Source of the DNA: Tubulanus polymorphus
Taxonomy: Eukaryota; Nemertea; Palaeonemertea; Tubulaniformes; Tubulanidae
Direction: 5' to 3'
NCBI RefSeq assembly: GCF_964204645.1
Contig: NC_134029.1
Span: 15,368,850-15,432,849, forward strand
DNA length: 64,000 bases
Position numbers and translations under genes: made by a program. Shown here piece after piece: positions 21,933 through 32,110 of this stretch. The stretch's first letter is position 1, and each line of letters opens with the position of its first letter. The notes under the pieces are model-generated. The model had not been told where the DNA came from and searched no databases. It saw nothing but the letters and a program-made list of their open reading frames with translations.

Positions 21933-22010
21933 ATGGATGATAGTTCTAAATTTGATGTTGATTCACATGACCAATCTAGTAGGCCTAAGTATGGCTCACT
22001 CGTCTTTTAG
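21933..22010 (+). CDS. Possible 25-codon microprotein in the last exon of the cassette transcript
   Basis: ATG 21933 opens MDDSSKFDVDSHDQSSRPKY and stops at TAG 22008-22010. The context AAAATGG is acceptable for initiation. It is polar and has no signal or membrane segment. It is reported only because it is the first in-frame ATG after the last acceptor of the cassette series. It may be chance. Confidence 0.15.
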   Translation: MDDSSKFDVDSHDQSSRPKYGSLVF

Positions 22011-24235
22011 AATAAGAGACCTATTGCTTTAATCCTTCAATTCAAGTTGCTATACAACCTTTTATACAGATATTTACCTTATCAATATAAACATGTATTT
22101 GCCATTAGCCATACAATTCAGTAAAACTTTTCCCGTCCAGATTTTGAAACATCATTTGACTCAATTTTTCCTCCGAGAAAATTGCTTTAGCTCATTCCAA
22201 TGTTCGCAGTAAAAGTGAATGTAGCATGTATGATTCCCATCCATCAATTTTGTCTTGTTTCGTATTTTTAGCGAAAATCTCGAAAAAGTCTGACGTCGAG
22301 GCAGGTGGTGGCCAGACAAAGACATATTCTTGGGAAATATTTAAAGACGCATGGCAAACACACTTATTGTTCAATTTTTTCCTATCCTTATTTTGAAATT
22401 GAAGTATTGTAATAAACTATTGATTTATTTTTGTTGATCAACGCAACTAGTTTTGTTGTTTTCTTTCTTAATTTACATTTGAATTGGATGGTCATCTTGC
22501 GTAGGAGTCAGTTTGACATCGAAGCAATACAGTCTAACTTGTTGACGTCTCAGATGCAGCGGGGCAGGGCGGTCATTATATTGTGGACTTATCCAAATTA
22601 CACTTACACAGCCCAACGTGTTTCAGTGTGTAAACTCCGTCGTACTCGGCATTATAAGACAGTGAGGAATTGAGTTTTAGTCACCTGAGCCCTCGGCTTG
22701 ATTCGACCAAAAAGACCTTAACTGACTTCACAGAATTTGATTATGAGTCAAGGATTTTCTAAATTTCTGAATGCTTTCTCCGGTTTTAAGATCAATTCAA
22801 ATTCAATCTTCAAAATATTCTATTGAAAGAAATTCTACTGAAGACAGATTTTGAAATGAAGGATATATCCAGGCAAATAATTATAGCAAAATCAACTGAT
22901 GATCATCAAGGTGAAGTTTTCATTCATCTTCGGCTAATTTGTTACCCCTGATGATTGAAGCATTTTGGTTACTCGTGCCAATTAGTCAGCCACAGTCGAT
23001 TTTCATGCCATCTGACCTCTTTCCATCTGTAATTAAGCAATCAAATGTAAGAATTACTTAGGTAAGGAGCGAAATAATATATAGATATCTTAGGAGACTA
23101 TTTGAAATCATGAGTTTGTTGTGAAAATCTATTACTACAGTCTCGTAGAGCATAGACACCAAGCCACGTGGCATTGGTATTTTAATGGCTATTCAGTTTA
23201 CTCCAAAACAAGTCAATGATTAACATTAAAAAAGCTTCATATCAAGGGTATGTCGCAGGACTCGTGACGCCCATGAATTATCATCCCATAATTACAATGA
23301 ATCCAATTCTGCATGTATGTTAGCACGACTGATTACTAATCCAAATATTGCATTACAAAAAAAAATTACGCAAAACGTCAAGTACTTACAGCATCTGAGA
23401 CAGTTGCGCTTAAGTTAGCGTGTTAAGTTACGTCTTTGGTACAGCATCTGAGACAGTTGCGCTTAAGTTAGCGTGTTAAGTTACGTCTTTGGCTGTCAAT
23501 GTCGAAAAAGCCTAATTTGAAACATACATTTGAGCACTGTGGTTTAATATTCCTGCAAGAATCCGCAAAGGAATTGAAGACCGTAGTGCCCAGTTCATTC
23601 CATGAATAATAGCTGGAAAGAAAGTAATCAAAATAAATTGTCATGCACATTCAGTGTAAACCAGGCCATAACTAGCTGCTATTAAGGCATTCCACTTACT
23701 GGCTCTACCCATTATATTTAGGGCCTAAATCTATTCTAGGCGCATCCCCCAAAAAAGCTAGGCATTAAGTAAGTAGCCAACAATGATCATTGCTTCACCG
23801 AGTAGGCCTACTCATTTGCTACCATACTCATATTATCAAAGAAATCATTTAATACATTCCCTGGTTAACGGATTCTCACCTTAAAATACATCATAGAACT
23901 ATAACGGAATATCCGTTATAGTTTTATGAATACATAAACTCCGCTTTCGTTGTCATCGATACGAGTCGTCAACTTAACGCGGAAGTAAAATTCCGTGTGA
24001 AAATTCCTACCATTTCTGTCCATATCACGTTGATTTGACCCCGAAATCTTCAGGAAATGTAGCCAACGTAAATTGATTTACGAATAGAATTAATCAATTG
24101 ACTCATGGTTTCGTGAAATTCATTAAAGTCATAAAACTCGCGATAAATTTAAGCTGAAAATGATTTCAACCATCCACCATGTTGTTTCATTAATAAAACA
24201 ATTGTTGCGCGCCGGCGCTGTACTGTGATAATGCA
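22011..24235. other. Intronic DNA with one small palindrome
   Basis: Apart from the 53-bp duplication, an inverted repeat ACTATAACGGA / TCCGTTATAGT lies near 23891-23915. The word CATAGAACTATAAC recurs near 33358, so this may be the end of a dispersed element. No gene was recognised. Confidence 0.4.
23387..23492 (+). repeat. Exact 53-bp tandem duplication
   Basis: TACAGCATCTGAGACAGTTG ... ACGTCTTTGG occurs twice head to tail at 23387-23439 and 23440-23492 without visible differences. This is probably a very recent slippage or replication event. It also carries a short repeat of GTTAGCGTGTTAAGTTA. Confidence 0.9.
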
Positions 24236-24306
24236 TGGTTTCACTAGGATTCGAACCCTCGACCTCTCAGTTGGGAGTCAAACACCTTATCCACCATGCC
24301 ACAGGA
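24236..24306 (-). repeat. tRNA-like sequence with polymerase III boxes
   Basis: On the minus strand GTGGCATGGTGGATAAGG resembles box A and GAGGGTTCGAATCC is a box B consensus, 30-35 bases apart. An ACTCCCAA stretch lies where an anticodon loop would be. The T-stem and acceptor stem do not pair fully, so this is more likely a SINE head or tRNA pseudogene than a functional tRNA. Confidence 0.4.
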
Positions 24307-24559
24307 CAGGACGCTGTTTTTATCGTTAGTGGGAGTACCGGACAGGGCGAGTCGTGATTGCTACTATCATCCGGTGTTATCTTTCAGTAAGTAATTTTAA
24401 GTTTAAAATAGGACGGGAGTGCATAGGTATAATCTACGCGGAGCGAATGCGTGTTATATTACTATCAGAATTCTACATTTCAATTAGAAGCAGTTAGTTG
24501 TCGAATCTGATAGAAGATGAATTTTATGTGCGAAAAAAAGTGGAAAATATGTAAATAAT

Positions 24560-24667
24560 AATGATAACAATCAACAGAATTACAAAAGGGTTTTCGACGA
24601 AAGTCAGAAAACCCTAATAATAATCAGCAGGAATACAATAGGGTTTCTGCGAAGGCAGCAGAAACCC

Positions 24668-24737
<70 letters not shown>

Positions 24738-24835
24738 CAGCAGGAATACAATAGGGTTTCTGCGAAGGCAGCAGAAATCACGCGAATTTCAATAGGGTTT
24801 TTTGTGAAGAAACAGAAAACCCCAATTAGGAGATC
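24560..24835 (+). repeat. Array of GGGTTT-type hairpins linked by AAT microsatellite
   Basis: Four stem-loops follow one another: AGGGTTTTC / GAAAACCCT-type (24585-24615), AGGGTTTCTGC / GCAGAAACCCT (24640-24670), a diverged copy after the (AAT)n tract (24750-24778), and AGGGTTTTTTGTG / CAGAAAACCCC (24790-24823). CAGCAGGAATACAA precedes the second and third. A related stem is at 26080-26112. The same unit forms the right edge of the minisatellite at 19360-19400. Confidence 0.75.
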
Positions 24836-24949
24836 AATTTTTGAGGAATACTAAATGCTGGAGAATTCTGTTTATTCCCGAACCACTTTGTCCAATGCAG
24901 CCTTTTTGAAAGAAAATCGAATAATTCAGATTTCGATCTTAATGTTTTT

Positions 24950-25290
24950 GCGTCTGAATACTTCACTGTATTGTTTTAATGATATCGAGTGAATAGTGAA
25001 TAGACTGAATTAGACTTTAGGCTAGTCCTGACCAAATCCTATCATTGTGATAATGGTACCAGTTATAGTAACATCAGTTTAGGGCCGACGTGAGGGAAAA
25101 AGTTGTGTTTGTAGTGCGTAGGCAGGGTAGGCTTATCGTACTCACTTAGCACTTAAGTTGTACGTGACTGTACGGTGATTTCCACAGGTTAACCGTATGT
25201 GAGAACGTTGAGCCTCTGCCTTGCAATATTGGGATTCGAAACCAAATGAAAAAAGAGTAGTCCAGCAGTAGTCCAGTGATTTACCCACTG
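24950..25290 (-). mobile_element. tRNA-like SINE, reverse copy
   Basis: On the minus strand the head reads GTGGCTCAGTGGGTAAATCA (box A) and GGTTTCGAATCCC (box B at about 25230). This copy keeps better polymerase III promoter boxes than 10926-11291. The body matches the other copy over about 300 bp, including GGTTTGGTCAGG-type wording, and ends near the CAATACAGTGAAGTATTCAG stretch at 24950-24980. Confidence 0.62.
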
Positions 25291-25779
25291 AGCCACAGAA
25301 CGTAACTGCAGAATGAGGAAAGTTGATTGACAGATAGCCTCACCTAACCCAAACCCTATTCTTTCACGCATGCGTGTATGTAGATTATAGGAACTCACGT
25401 ACGGCGTTTGTAGGGATGTCACGTACGGTTGATCTGTGGAGATTACCGTACAGTCACGTACGGGTAACATCTTCGTACTTAAAATGGTATTGGCTACATT
25501 AATAGGCCCATAGACAAAAATATACCGGTAGGATTTCTTAGCTTCCACACTTCACAGCCGAAACAACGGACCAACCAGTAAGTCCGGATACGCACCAACC
25601 AGCACAGGCCTAACACTGGTTGTCAACTGTGTGTTCCGTAGTAGGCTATCGTAATACTTTTCTGTCGTTTATTTTCTCTCTGCGTCGAACTCAATTCTAG
25701 TGGCCACCCGCGACTCAACGACGCTTTTGGTTACATGAACAGATCAGCAATATACTTACATGAAATAAACGGAACAAGA

Positions 25780-26115
25780 AATCATGTATATAAAAGAGTT
25801 AACAAAGAAATTCCCATAAACCTGTTGGACTCGCAAACGCCAGACTCGTAAACTCTTGGACACTGACCCGTTGAGCAATAAATTCATAAAATTGACTTTT
25901 GAATTGATTGTCGAGAAGAGAAATTTGTCAAAATTCCCATGCAGTACCTGGAGAGTGAAGTGAGCCGAAGGATATCATATGGATTACACTGGTAACAGCG
26001 GTAAAAGGAAGCCTTTGCACTTTAAACAAAAACTGTTTTGAATAGGGGGGGGGGATAATAATGACCACGCGAATCTCAATAGAGTTTTCCGAAAGTAAAC
26101 AGAAAACCGTAATTA
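25780..26115 (-). repeat. Dispersed hairpin-ended repeat family, copy 2
   Basis: It follows the order of copy 1 (15395-15835): AGCAATAAATT(C/G)ATAAAATTG, AATTCCCATGCAGTACC, GAAGGATATCATATGGATT and CTTTGCACTTT. It then has a poly-G tract (26048-26057) and the stem AGAGTTTTCCG / CAGAAAACCG. It ends about 50 bp before the AT-rich virus-like fragment at 26163. Confidence 0.55.
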
Positions 26116-26307
26116 TCAGGCTCCAAAACAGATCGCTAATGCAAACGACAATAACATGACTTCAAATAATCAGAAGCACGCTCGAATTTATTTTTCTACT
26201 CACTCGACCTCTCAACCTTTAGCCTGAACCCCTATTATCCCTATTACTCTTAAAATATTAATCTAATAACTTCTAAAATCAATTTTAATAAAAAATATGT
26301 TATTAAA

Positions 26308-26664
26308 ATGGAGAGTAGTAAACAAATACACAGTGAGAACAACAAATCATTTCTAGATAGAATAAAAGATATCACAAATATAAAATCTGTAGATTATAAA
26401 TTTAAGAATTTAAATGAACTAACAATTCATAAGAAATATTTAATTACAAATATTGATACAGTTACTAACAAATATGGAGATAAATTAGTTATTCACTTAG
26501 AATATGAAGGATTGAAAGGAAATACATATAAATTCAGAAGATATTTACCAGATAGATTTCATAGATTATCAAGTGAAGATTTAGAAGAATTATGTTCAAG
26601 TGATTTCTATTTCATATATAAGGGTAAGAATGAAAAAGGGCACCATGAAATAGATTTCGAATAA
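26308..26664 (+). CDS. AT-rich element protein, 118 residues, OB-like pattern
   Basis: An intact frame runs from ATG 26308 to TAA 26664. After a polar N-terminus comes LNELTIHKKYLITNIDTVTN, then KYGDKLVIHLEYEG and an RRYLPDRFHRLSSEDLEELC block. Short proteins with a [Y]-x-I ... T-x-x-Y/F-G-x-x-x-x-x-L-E ... F/Y-L-P-x-R-F layout recur in Polinton-like elements of animals (my recollection; not searched). A single-strand DNA-binding role is only a guess. It is followed 14 bp later by the penton-like remnant. Confidence 0.5.
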   Translation: MESSKQIHSENNKSFLDRIKDITNIKSVDYKFKNLNELTIHKKYLITNIDTVTNKYGDKLVIHLEYEGLKGNTYKFRRYLPDRFHRLSSEDLEELCSSDFYFIYKGKNEKGHHEIDFE

Positions 26665-26678
26665 AATATGTAAAATAA

Positions 26679-27385
26679 ATGGTAGAATTAAAAGAATATA
26701 GAATATTTGTTTATTCTAGAAAACTGTTAAATTCTAAATCTCATAATTTACTAGTACAATTAGATAGAGAATTTAAGAATTGTGTTGATTTAAAATTAGT
26801 AAATGTAAGTTTCTGTAATTCTTTTTATAATGTATCGGATAAAACTTTCGAACATAGAGGGTTTATGATTTTTATGAGAAATAAAAATAAATGGTATCAT
26901 CTATTTTTAAAACCAGGATTATAGAAGAGCTCGGTTGAAAATCGGGGGTACTTCTGAATTTGAAAGTAAATTTAATAAAATTGACAGTTCTAATAAAATA
27001 AGAATAAAGATAGCTAATGATCAACATAAATTTATGGTAAACAAATCAGTAGCTAAAATGTTAGGAATTAAACCGCATGTTGTTATTGGAAACGCAGACG
27101 GTAGCTCAAATATAATACCTTTTACTCATTTTTATATTTATTGCAATTTAATTGATCCAACAAAAACATTTAAAGCAACTAAAGACATATATTAAATATT
27201 TTACCATTAAAAATGTTAAACAATTTGGAACTCAAATGAATTATAATTTAGCTGAGTGTGATTTTAAACCTTGTATTTCACGATTTACTAATTTCAAATT
27301 AGAAATAAGAAATCATAATGGATACTTAATTGATTTAAATAATTTTCCTGTAATTTATGAATTAGTTATAAGATGTAAAGAATAA
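26679..27385 (+). pseudogene. Penton-like (minor capsid) protein remnant of a Polinton/adinto-type virus
   Basis: The frame starts at ATG 26679. It is open to a stop at 26922-26924, continues in the same region at 26935-27195, and shifts near 27170-27200 into the frame ending 27385. Recognisable features in order are: KLVNVSFCNSFYNVSD, similar to the N-terminal strand with N-S-F/Y-Y-N of penton-like proteins; an NKSVAKMLGI helix; HFYIYCNLIDPTKTF, similar to the conserved Y-x-Y-C-D-L/I-x-x-P segment; and a late LEIRNHNGYLIDLNNFPVIY strand pair. These are features of animal Polinton/adintovirus pentons (family knowledge). The copy is broken and not a working gene. Confidence 0.5.
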
Positions 27386-27401
27386 TTTTTTCACTATATA
27401 A

Positions 27402-27750
27402 ATGAATATAACTGTTGGACCGAGTATATGTTTTGGATTTGATTTTAAACGTGAGAAAGAAATGAAATTTGATATTAATGATATAATTACACATATAAAA
27501 ATATTGCATTTTCTAATGAATCAACATTTGAATATAAAACAACAATAAATAAAGAAACTTTTAATGTAGAAAAGATTACTGATTTAATTAGAGAGTCTTT
27601 AAGATTTTATGAATTAAATGAAGATTTTATTATCGATGATATTAAAAACATATTATCTAAAATATATGATAATCATAAAAGTAGTAATGAAATAAATGTT
27701 GAAATAATTATAACTAAGTTAACTAAATATTTTGAATATCATTATATTAT
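27402..27750 (+). pseudogene. Further AT-rich element gene remnant
   Basis: ATG 27402 opens MNITVGPSICFGFDFKREKE and ends at a TAA near 27546. A second frame, open from about 27505 to about 27745, continues with acidic and amphipathic sequence (NVEKITDLIRESLRFYELNE). A shift around 27505 would link them. It begins 16 bp after the penton-like remnant on the same strand. Similarity to host sequence is not apparent, and base composition returns to normal after about 27760, marking the end of the fragment. Confidence 0.4.
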
Positions 27751-27759
27751 ACGCCTTGA

Positions 27760-28284
27760 GTATCAGTATTCACGCTAGAAATGATGAAAAACAACCAATT
27801 TTATTTAGCGAAATAAACGCGCACCTGCTGATCCACCTCATTACCATATTCAATGCTATGACGTCATGACTGAGGTCAAAGTGGGTCAACACAAATTATA
27901 CATAACGAGATTTTGAGGGGTTTCGTCTTTAAAGCCCATAACTACCGGACAAAGGGTCGGAACTCGACGTGATAAAGTTCTTCCGATGCAAATAGCAATG
28001 AATTTTCACATGTGTAATTTTGATCGGTTAAAGATGCTGCATAAAAAACGTGCTCAATTAAATCGGATTTTTGACACTTTTTGGTGAATTTCTCAAAAAT
28101 TATGAAACCCACGTATTTCAACTTAGTACACCGTACAGAAAAATAAACAACGAAATATATTTTTGTTTAATCCGTTCAATTCGCCCACTATTAGTGAAAT
28201 TACAGGCTATTTAAATGCGATCAAAACAACGATCCCAGAAGTTTTTTGTACATTAAATTTTGTGTAGGATGAAAGTGGAAATTA
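27760..28284. other. Intronic DNA containing a consensus CRE
   Basis: TGACGTCA at 27859-27866 is a perfect CREB/ATF site but no gene start is visible near it. The remainder resembles low-copy dispersed repeat DNA. Confidence 0.3.
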
Positions 28285-28520
28285 TTAATTATAATGACAA
28301 CGATGATGATGATAATAATGATAATGATAATAGTAATAATAATTATAATGATGATAACGATGGTGACGATAATGACGACAATGACGATAATGACAATGAC
28401 AATGACGGCGACCACGACGTGATAACAGTGATAATGGAAATAATTAAAAATAATAATTATAATGCTAGTAAATAATAATGATAAATATGATAATAATCAT
28501 AACAATAATGATAGTTAAAA
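28285..28520 (+). repeat. Imperfect AAT/GAT/GAC triplet microsatellite
   Basis: Triplets of AAT, GAT, GAC and AAC are mixed, with an interior rich in GAC. Frames on both strands are open (poly Asp/Asn on plus, Ile/Val on minus) for compositional reasons only. It lies in the 19-kb fibrillin intron between virus-like fragments. Confidence 0.7.
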
Positions 28521-28529
28521 AAAGCCTCA

Positions 28530-29326
28530 AAATCCTGACCTGTCAATGCATGCATGGTGCAGAGCCCCGGCTTGTGCCCTATATCTATATACCTTCGCAC
28601 ACGGGATGTAAGAGTATTACACTATGTATACTAATTTCGCTTAGAAGGTATAGATCCATGCATTTTTTCACCTGACCAATGGAATCATCAGTTGTTAAAA
28701 TGTATGTTTTGGCTCTTCGTATTCATGGAATCAGGTCAACAATCAGTTCATGTACTAACTTCGGGAATTGGTAGGAAATTATTGTGTGGTTATTTTAGGA
28801 ATTCCTAAGCCGAATCGGTCCACCCAAATTTCTTGCTACACAGTTCAGGTGTTGTGACAAGAATTCACACGTTGGATAACTATAATTTCTCAGTTTCCAA
28901 CAAAATTTAAACGTTTTCATGATACTTCTATTTGTCTCCCAGCATACACAAAGACGTAGTTTAAGCGTAGAAAAATACATCTTGCTATTAAATCTTATTA
29001 AGGTCTTTTATTAAGGATATATGTAACACTTGATGACGTATTTGCAAGATGTCATACCGTAAGGTACCGCTGCAGCAAAGAATATTCGAACATGTATTTT
29101 TAAGTAAGTCAATAGATTCTCATATTCTTGAGTTGCAGTATGCTGACGTATATGTTGCAGTATACCGACCGTCCGACCGGATTTCCCGATATAAAAAAAA
29201 AACGTTCGATAGCTGCATTAATGCCCAACTACATGTCATTTTGTGATTTAATTGAAAAACGGTTGTACCAATGAAGTATCCAACGGAATATGCAGACCTC
29301 TCAATTTGTCTAAACGTTACTTTTAG
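28530..29326. other. Intronic DNA upstream of cbEGF exon 3
   Basis: No gene beyond the fibrillin exon that follows. Short open frames on both strands lack support. Confidence 0.35.
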
Positions 29327-29452
29327 ATATCGATGAATGTGGCAGGGATCCATCACTTTGTCTAGGAGGAAGTTGCCAGAATACAGTGGGCAGTTTTAAA
29401 TGTGTCTGCCTCGATGGTCATGAGGTTACACCAAATGGAAGAGGATGCAAAG
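29327..29452 (+). CDS. FBN: Fibrillin-like gene, cbEGF exon 3
   Basis: A 126-bp phase 1-1 exon has acceptor acttttag and donor AAAG|gtgatc. It encodes DIDECGRDPSLCLGGSC followed by CQNTVGSFKCVC, so the calcium-binding residues, six cysteines and hydroxylation site are all present. The GRDPSLC-x-GG-x-C pattern parallels the third cbEGF after TB3 in vertebrate fibrillin. It is separated from the previous exon by about 19 kb. The reading frame is intact and nothing suggests a pseudogene. Confidence 0.94.
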
Positions 29453-29802
29453 GTGATCATATTATATAGATTCTTCGATATTTTCTTATGCCAGGAGGAG
29501 CACAATAATCGGTCATACATATATTCTAAATTTGTTAAAAATGTTAAAAGCCGCCTCATTTAAACTTTCAAAGGGATCTTATAGTTTCCAAACTCCATGA
29601 TTATTTCTGCCTTCCTACTCCCTCACGTGCAATCAGCCTTAGCAGCAAATCTCACAAAATAAAAAATAAATTCTCGCAAGCTCGAATTTATTTCTATTTT
29701 ATTCACTCAACCTTTCAACCTTCGATCTGAAACTAATATTATACACTTATTTTTATATCTATGTGTACTAAATAGAAAAGAATCTAACTTTTAAAAAAAG
29801 TG

Positions 29803-30358
29803 TTAATAAAATGATAAAATGTTTAAATATGGAAAGTGAGAACAATGTGAGTAAAATATTAAAATATTCATACTTTTTAATAAAAAGGTGTTAATGAAAT
29901 ATTGATACTTTGAAATGTAATATTTATATATATATTTTCTATCACAACTGCAGTTAACTATTTCATCAGATTTATATTTTCTCAATTTATCAATTTCATC
30001 ATAAAACCAAATTGAATACATTTTTCTTCAATCATGTTTTAATTTTCTAAATCGCATTGTATCGATTTATCTTCATAAGTTTTTTTATCTGAATTATTGT
30101 TTACATATGGTTTTTATTTTCAGTTTGCATAATTCATTCATTAAAAGCTCTGCGAAAATATAATGTTTAAATTCTTTGAAAACGAGATCCTTTAAAATAT
30201 TGTTTAATTTCATATATTAATTCACTAAGTTCTAATGAATAAGTCAAAAACGTATTGAATATTTTAACATTATTCTCATCAACTAATTTCATTATTCTAA
30301 ATATTTCGCCATCTAATAGTAAATCTTTAATGTTGTTAATCATATAAATTTTCTTCAT
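29803..30358 (-). pseudogene. AT-rich element gene remnant, minus-strand copy of the CxC family
   Basis: Two frames are recognisable. 30167-30358 encodes LVDENNVKIFNTFLTYSLEL followed by ELIYEIKQYFKGSR. 29803-30021 encodes EIVNCSCDRKYIYKYYISKY. Both match parts of the plus-strand family at 4154-4789 (KIFNTFL and the CxCGGKY end) and 52860-53470. The element end with the CTCGAATTTATTT motif lies at 29663-29740, so this fragment was inserted in the opposite orientation. Confidence 0.45.
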
Positions 30359-30469
30359 TATGTTTGATTTCCATTAAATCTAATAAACTCTTTAATTTAC
30401 AACAATCAATTTAATAAATCATCGTTTGAATTCTTAACATTTATAAAGCAAAAAATTTAATTAAAAAAG

Positions 30470-30790
30470 AAAAAAAACAAAATTCATTACTCCTCGTTTT
30501 AACTTCTTTTTTAATCTAAAAAATTCATTTAACTTTTACTCCTCATTTCAACCTCATTTTTAATTTCAAAATTCATTAAATTTATACTCCTCATTTTTAC
30601 CTCGTTTTTAATTGAAAAGAATTCATTACATTTTTACACCTCGTTTTGTCCTCATTTTCAATTTGAATATCATTTATATTTTTACTCCCCATTTTGACCT
30701 CATTTTTAATTTAAAAAAAAAAGAAAAACATTTTTACTTCTCATTTTACCATCCTTTTTAAGTTTTTAAAAAGCAAAAATTAGACTAATT
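30470..30790. repeat. Degenerate tandem repeat of about 60 bp next to the AT-rich element
   Basis: Five or six units share the order AATTCATT(A), TTTTTACTCCTCATTTT, ACCTCATTTTTAATTT. Starts fall near 30482, 30530, 30580, 30640, 30690 and 30735. The units are A/T-rich with a fixed pyrimidine skew on the plus strand. They lie directly beside the minus-strand virus-like remnant and may be part of it, for example a terminal or regulatory repeat. Confidence 0.55.
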
Positions 30791-30889
30791 TTTTTATCAA
30801 TGTATTCTTTTTTACAATAAGAACAATAATAATGATTTTTATTAACATCATTTTTTCTATTAGGAACTCACTCACTCCCAAAGGAAAAC

Positions 30890-31250
30890 ATATTAAAAGT
30901 GGTGGCGAATCGCCCTCTCGCCCTCTGATCTGAAACCCACATTTCCCCATTACTGATAATATCTATCTTAATAAATCAAATATTACGTATTTAAACGTAT
31001 TTAATAACTGAACGAATAGATACTTTCGATAATGGAGTCAAAGAATTGAAAAACGACAATTATATCATTTCAATTATGACAACAAACACATTTTTTATAA
31101 TAATAATTCATCAAATATTGATAATAATAATTCTTATAAAGATACTGGAATTCAATGTAGATAATGAATTTTCTAAATTTAATCCTAAAGTGATGTTTAT
31201 GGCAAAAACCAAAGTTCTGTCAGTTTATCAATCATTAATTATCTTGTAAC
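30890..31250 (+). pseudogene. AT-rich element end and gene fragment
   Basis: The stretch begins with an end-like sequence (CCCTCTGATCTGAAACCCAC, then CCCCATTACT). It is followed by a plus-strand fragment whose frames contain TFDNGV and then IEKRQLYHFNY-like and SSNIDNNNSYKDTGIQC wording. The same elements occur in order at 4345-4620. Stops and shifts break it. It ends about 200 bp upstream of a fibrillin exon. Confidence 0.45.
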
Positions 31251-31458
31251 GCATGAGCTTGTTGAATGCTTATATATTATATCTTTATTTTTTTTCGTTA
31301 AGTTAGACAATATTTTTCTGAGAAAGTTTTGTCTTTATCATTGTTTTTCTTTATCATTTCATTCGTTGATGTTATGAAATGAATAATCGTTTCGAATTTT
31401 AGTTTACCATATTGCACTTTATCATATATTTTGACTATTAGTGTTGTTCTGATTTTAG

Positions 31459-31584
31459 ATGTAAATGAATGTTCTTCTACGAGTGGGATATGTTCTAATG
31501 GGCGATGTGAAAACTTTATGGGTGGATTTCAGTGCTTCTGTCAGAGTGGATACAAACCAAACCCAACCAAAACTGCATGTACAG
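31459..31584 (+). CDS. FBN: Fibrillin-like gene, cbEGF exon 4
   Basis: A 126-bp phase 1-1 exon has acceptor gattttag and donor ACAG|gtaacc. It starts DVNEC instead of DIDEC, which is within the calcium-binding consensus. Six cysteines are present and CENFMGGFQCFC fits the hydroxylation consensus. It lies between virus-like AT-rich fragments on both sides (30890-31250 and the repeat-rich stretch from 31640), yet its frame and splice sites are intact. Confidence 0.93.
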
Positions 31585-31639
31585 GTAACCGTTGAAAAAA
31601 TACCATTCTTAAAATATTATGATATTATGTATATTCAGG

Positions 31640-32110
31640 GTTTTCTGAGGTCGAGAGGGCGAGCTCCACTTAAATTCTCTACCTCTGACTTCAAATCATA
31701 ATATCCCTATTACTTTTTTCCATGGAAATATAGATCAATTGAAAAATGATTGCAATTTTTAGTTTAAAACGTGCTAGAAAGATAAACAAGTTTTAAAATA
31801 TATGAAAAATGTTTAAGTAAAATCATTTAGGTCTTTTAACTGAAAATATAGAAAAGTAGTAAAATAATTAAGTTTTATCTAAACGTAACAAGTAATTAAC
31901 CAGTTGTTAATAGTAGATTTTTGAAAACATTGAAAAATAATAAAATAATCTATATTACTTAAAATAACAAGCACATGAGTTGATAAAGAATAGATTTTTG
32001 AATAGATTTTTTTTCAAAAAAAAATAGTAAAATAGTTAAAAATGATAAAAGGCGATGAGTAAATGATAAGGAAAATAGTGAAAAATAAGCTTAATCATCA
32101 AATGATATTG
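31640..32110. repeat. AT-rich element end plus degenerate long-period repeat
   Basis: A further end-like stretch (GGTCGAGAGGGCGAGCTCC ... CTCTGACTTCAAATC ... CCCTATTACT) lies at 31640-31715. Up to about 32110 follows very A/T-rich DNA with recurring AGTAAAATA(A/G)TTA and ATAGATTTTTGAA(A/T)A blocks at about 110-120 bp spacing. No open frame is recognisable. Confidence 0.35.

Noticed and set aside
24236-24306. Functional tRNA gene on the minus strand
   Set aside because: Box A and box B are present, but the T-stem and acceptor stem do not pair, so only a tRNA-like call is made.
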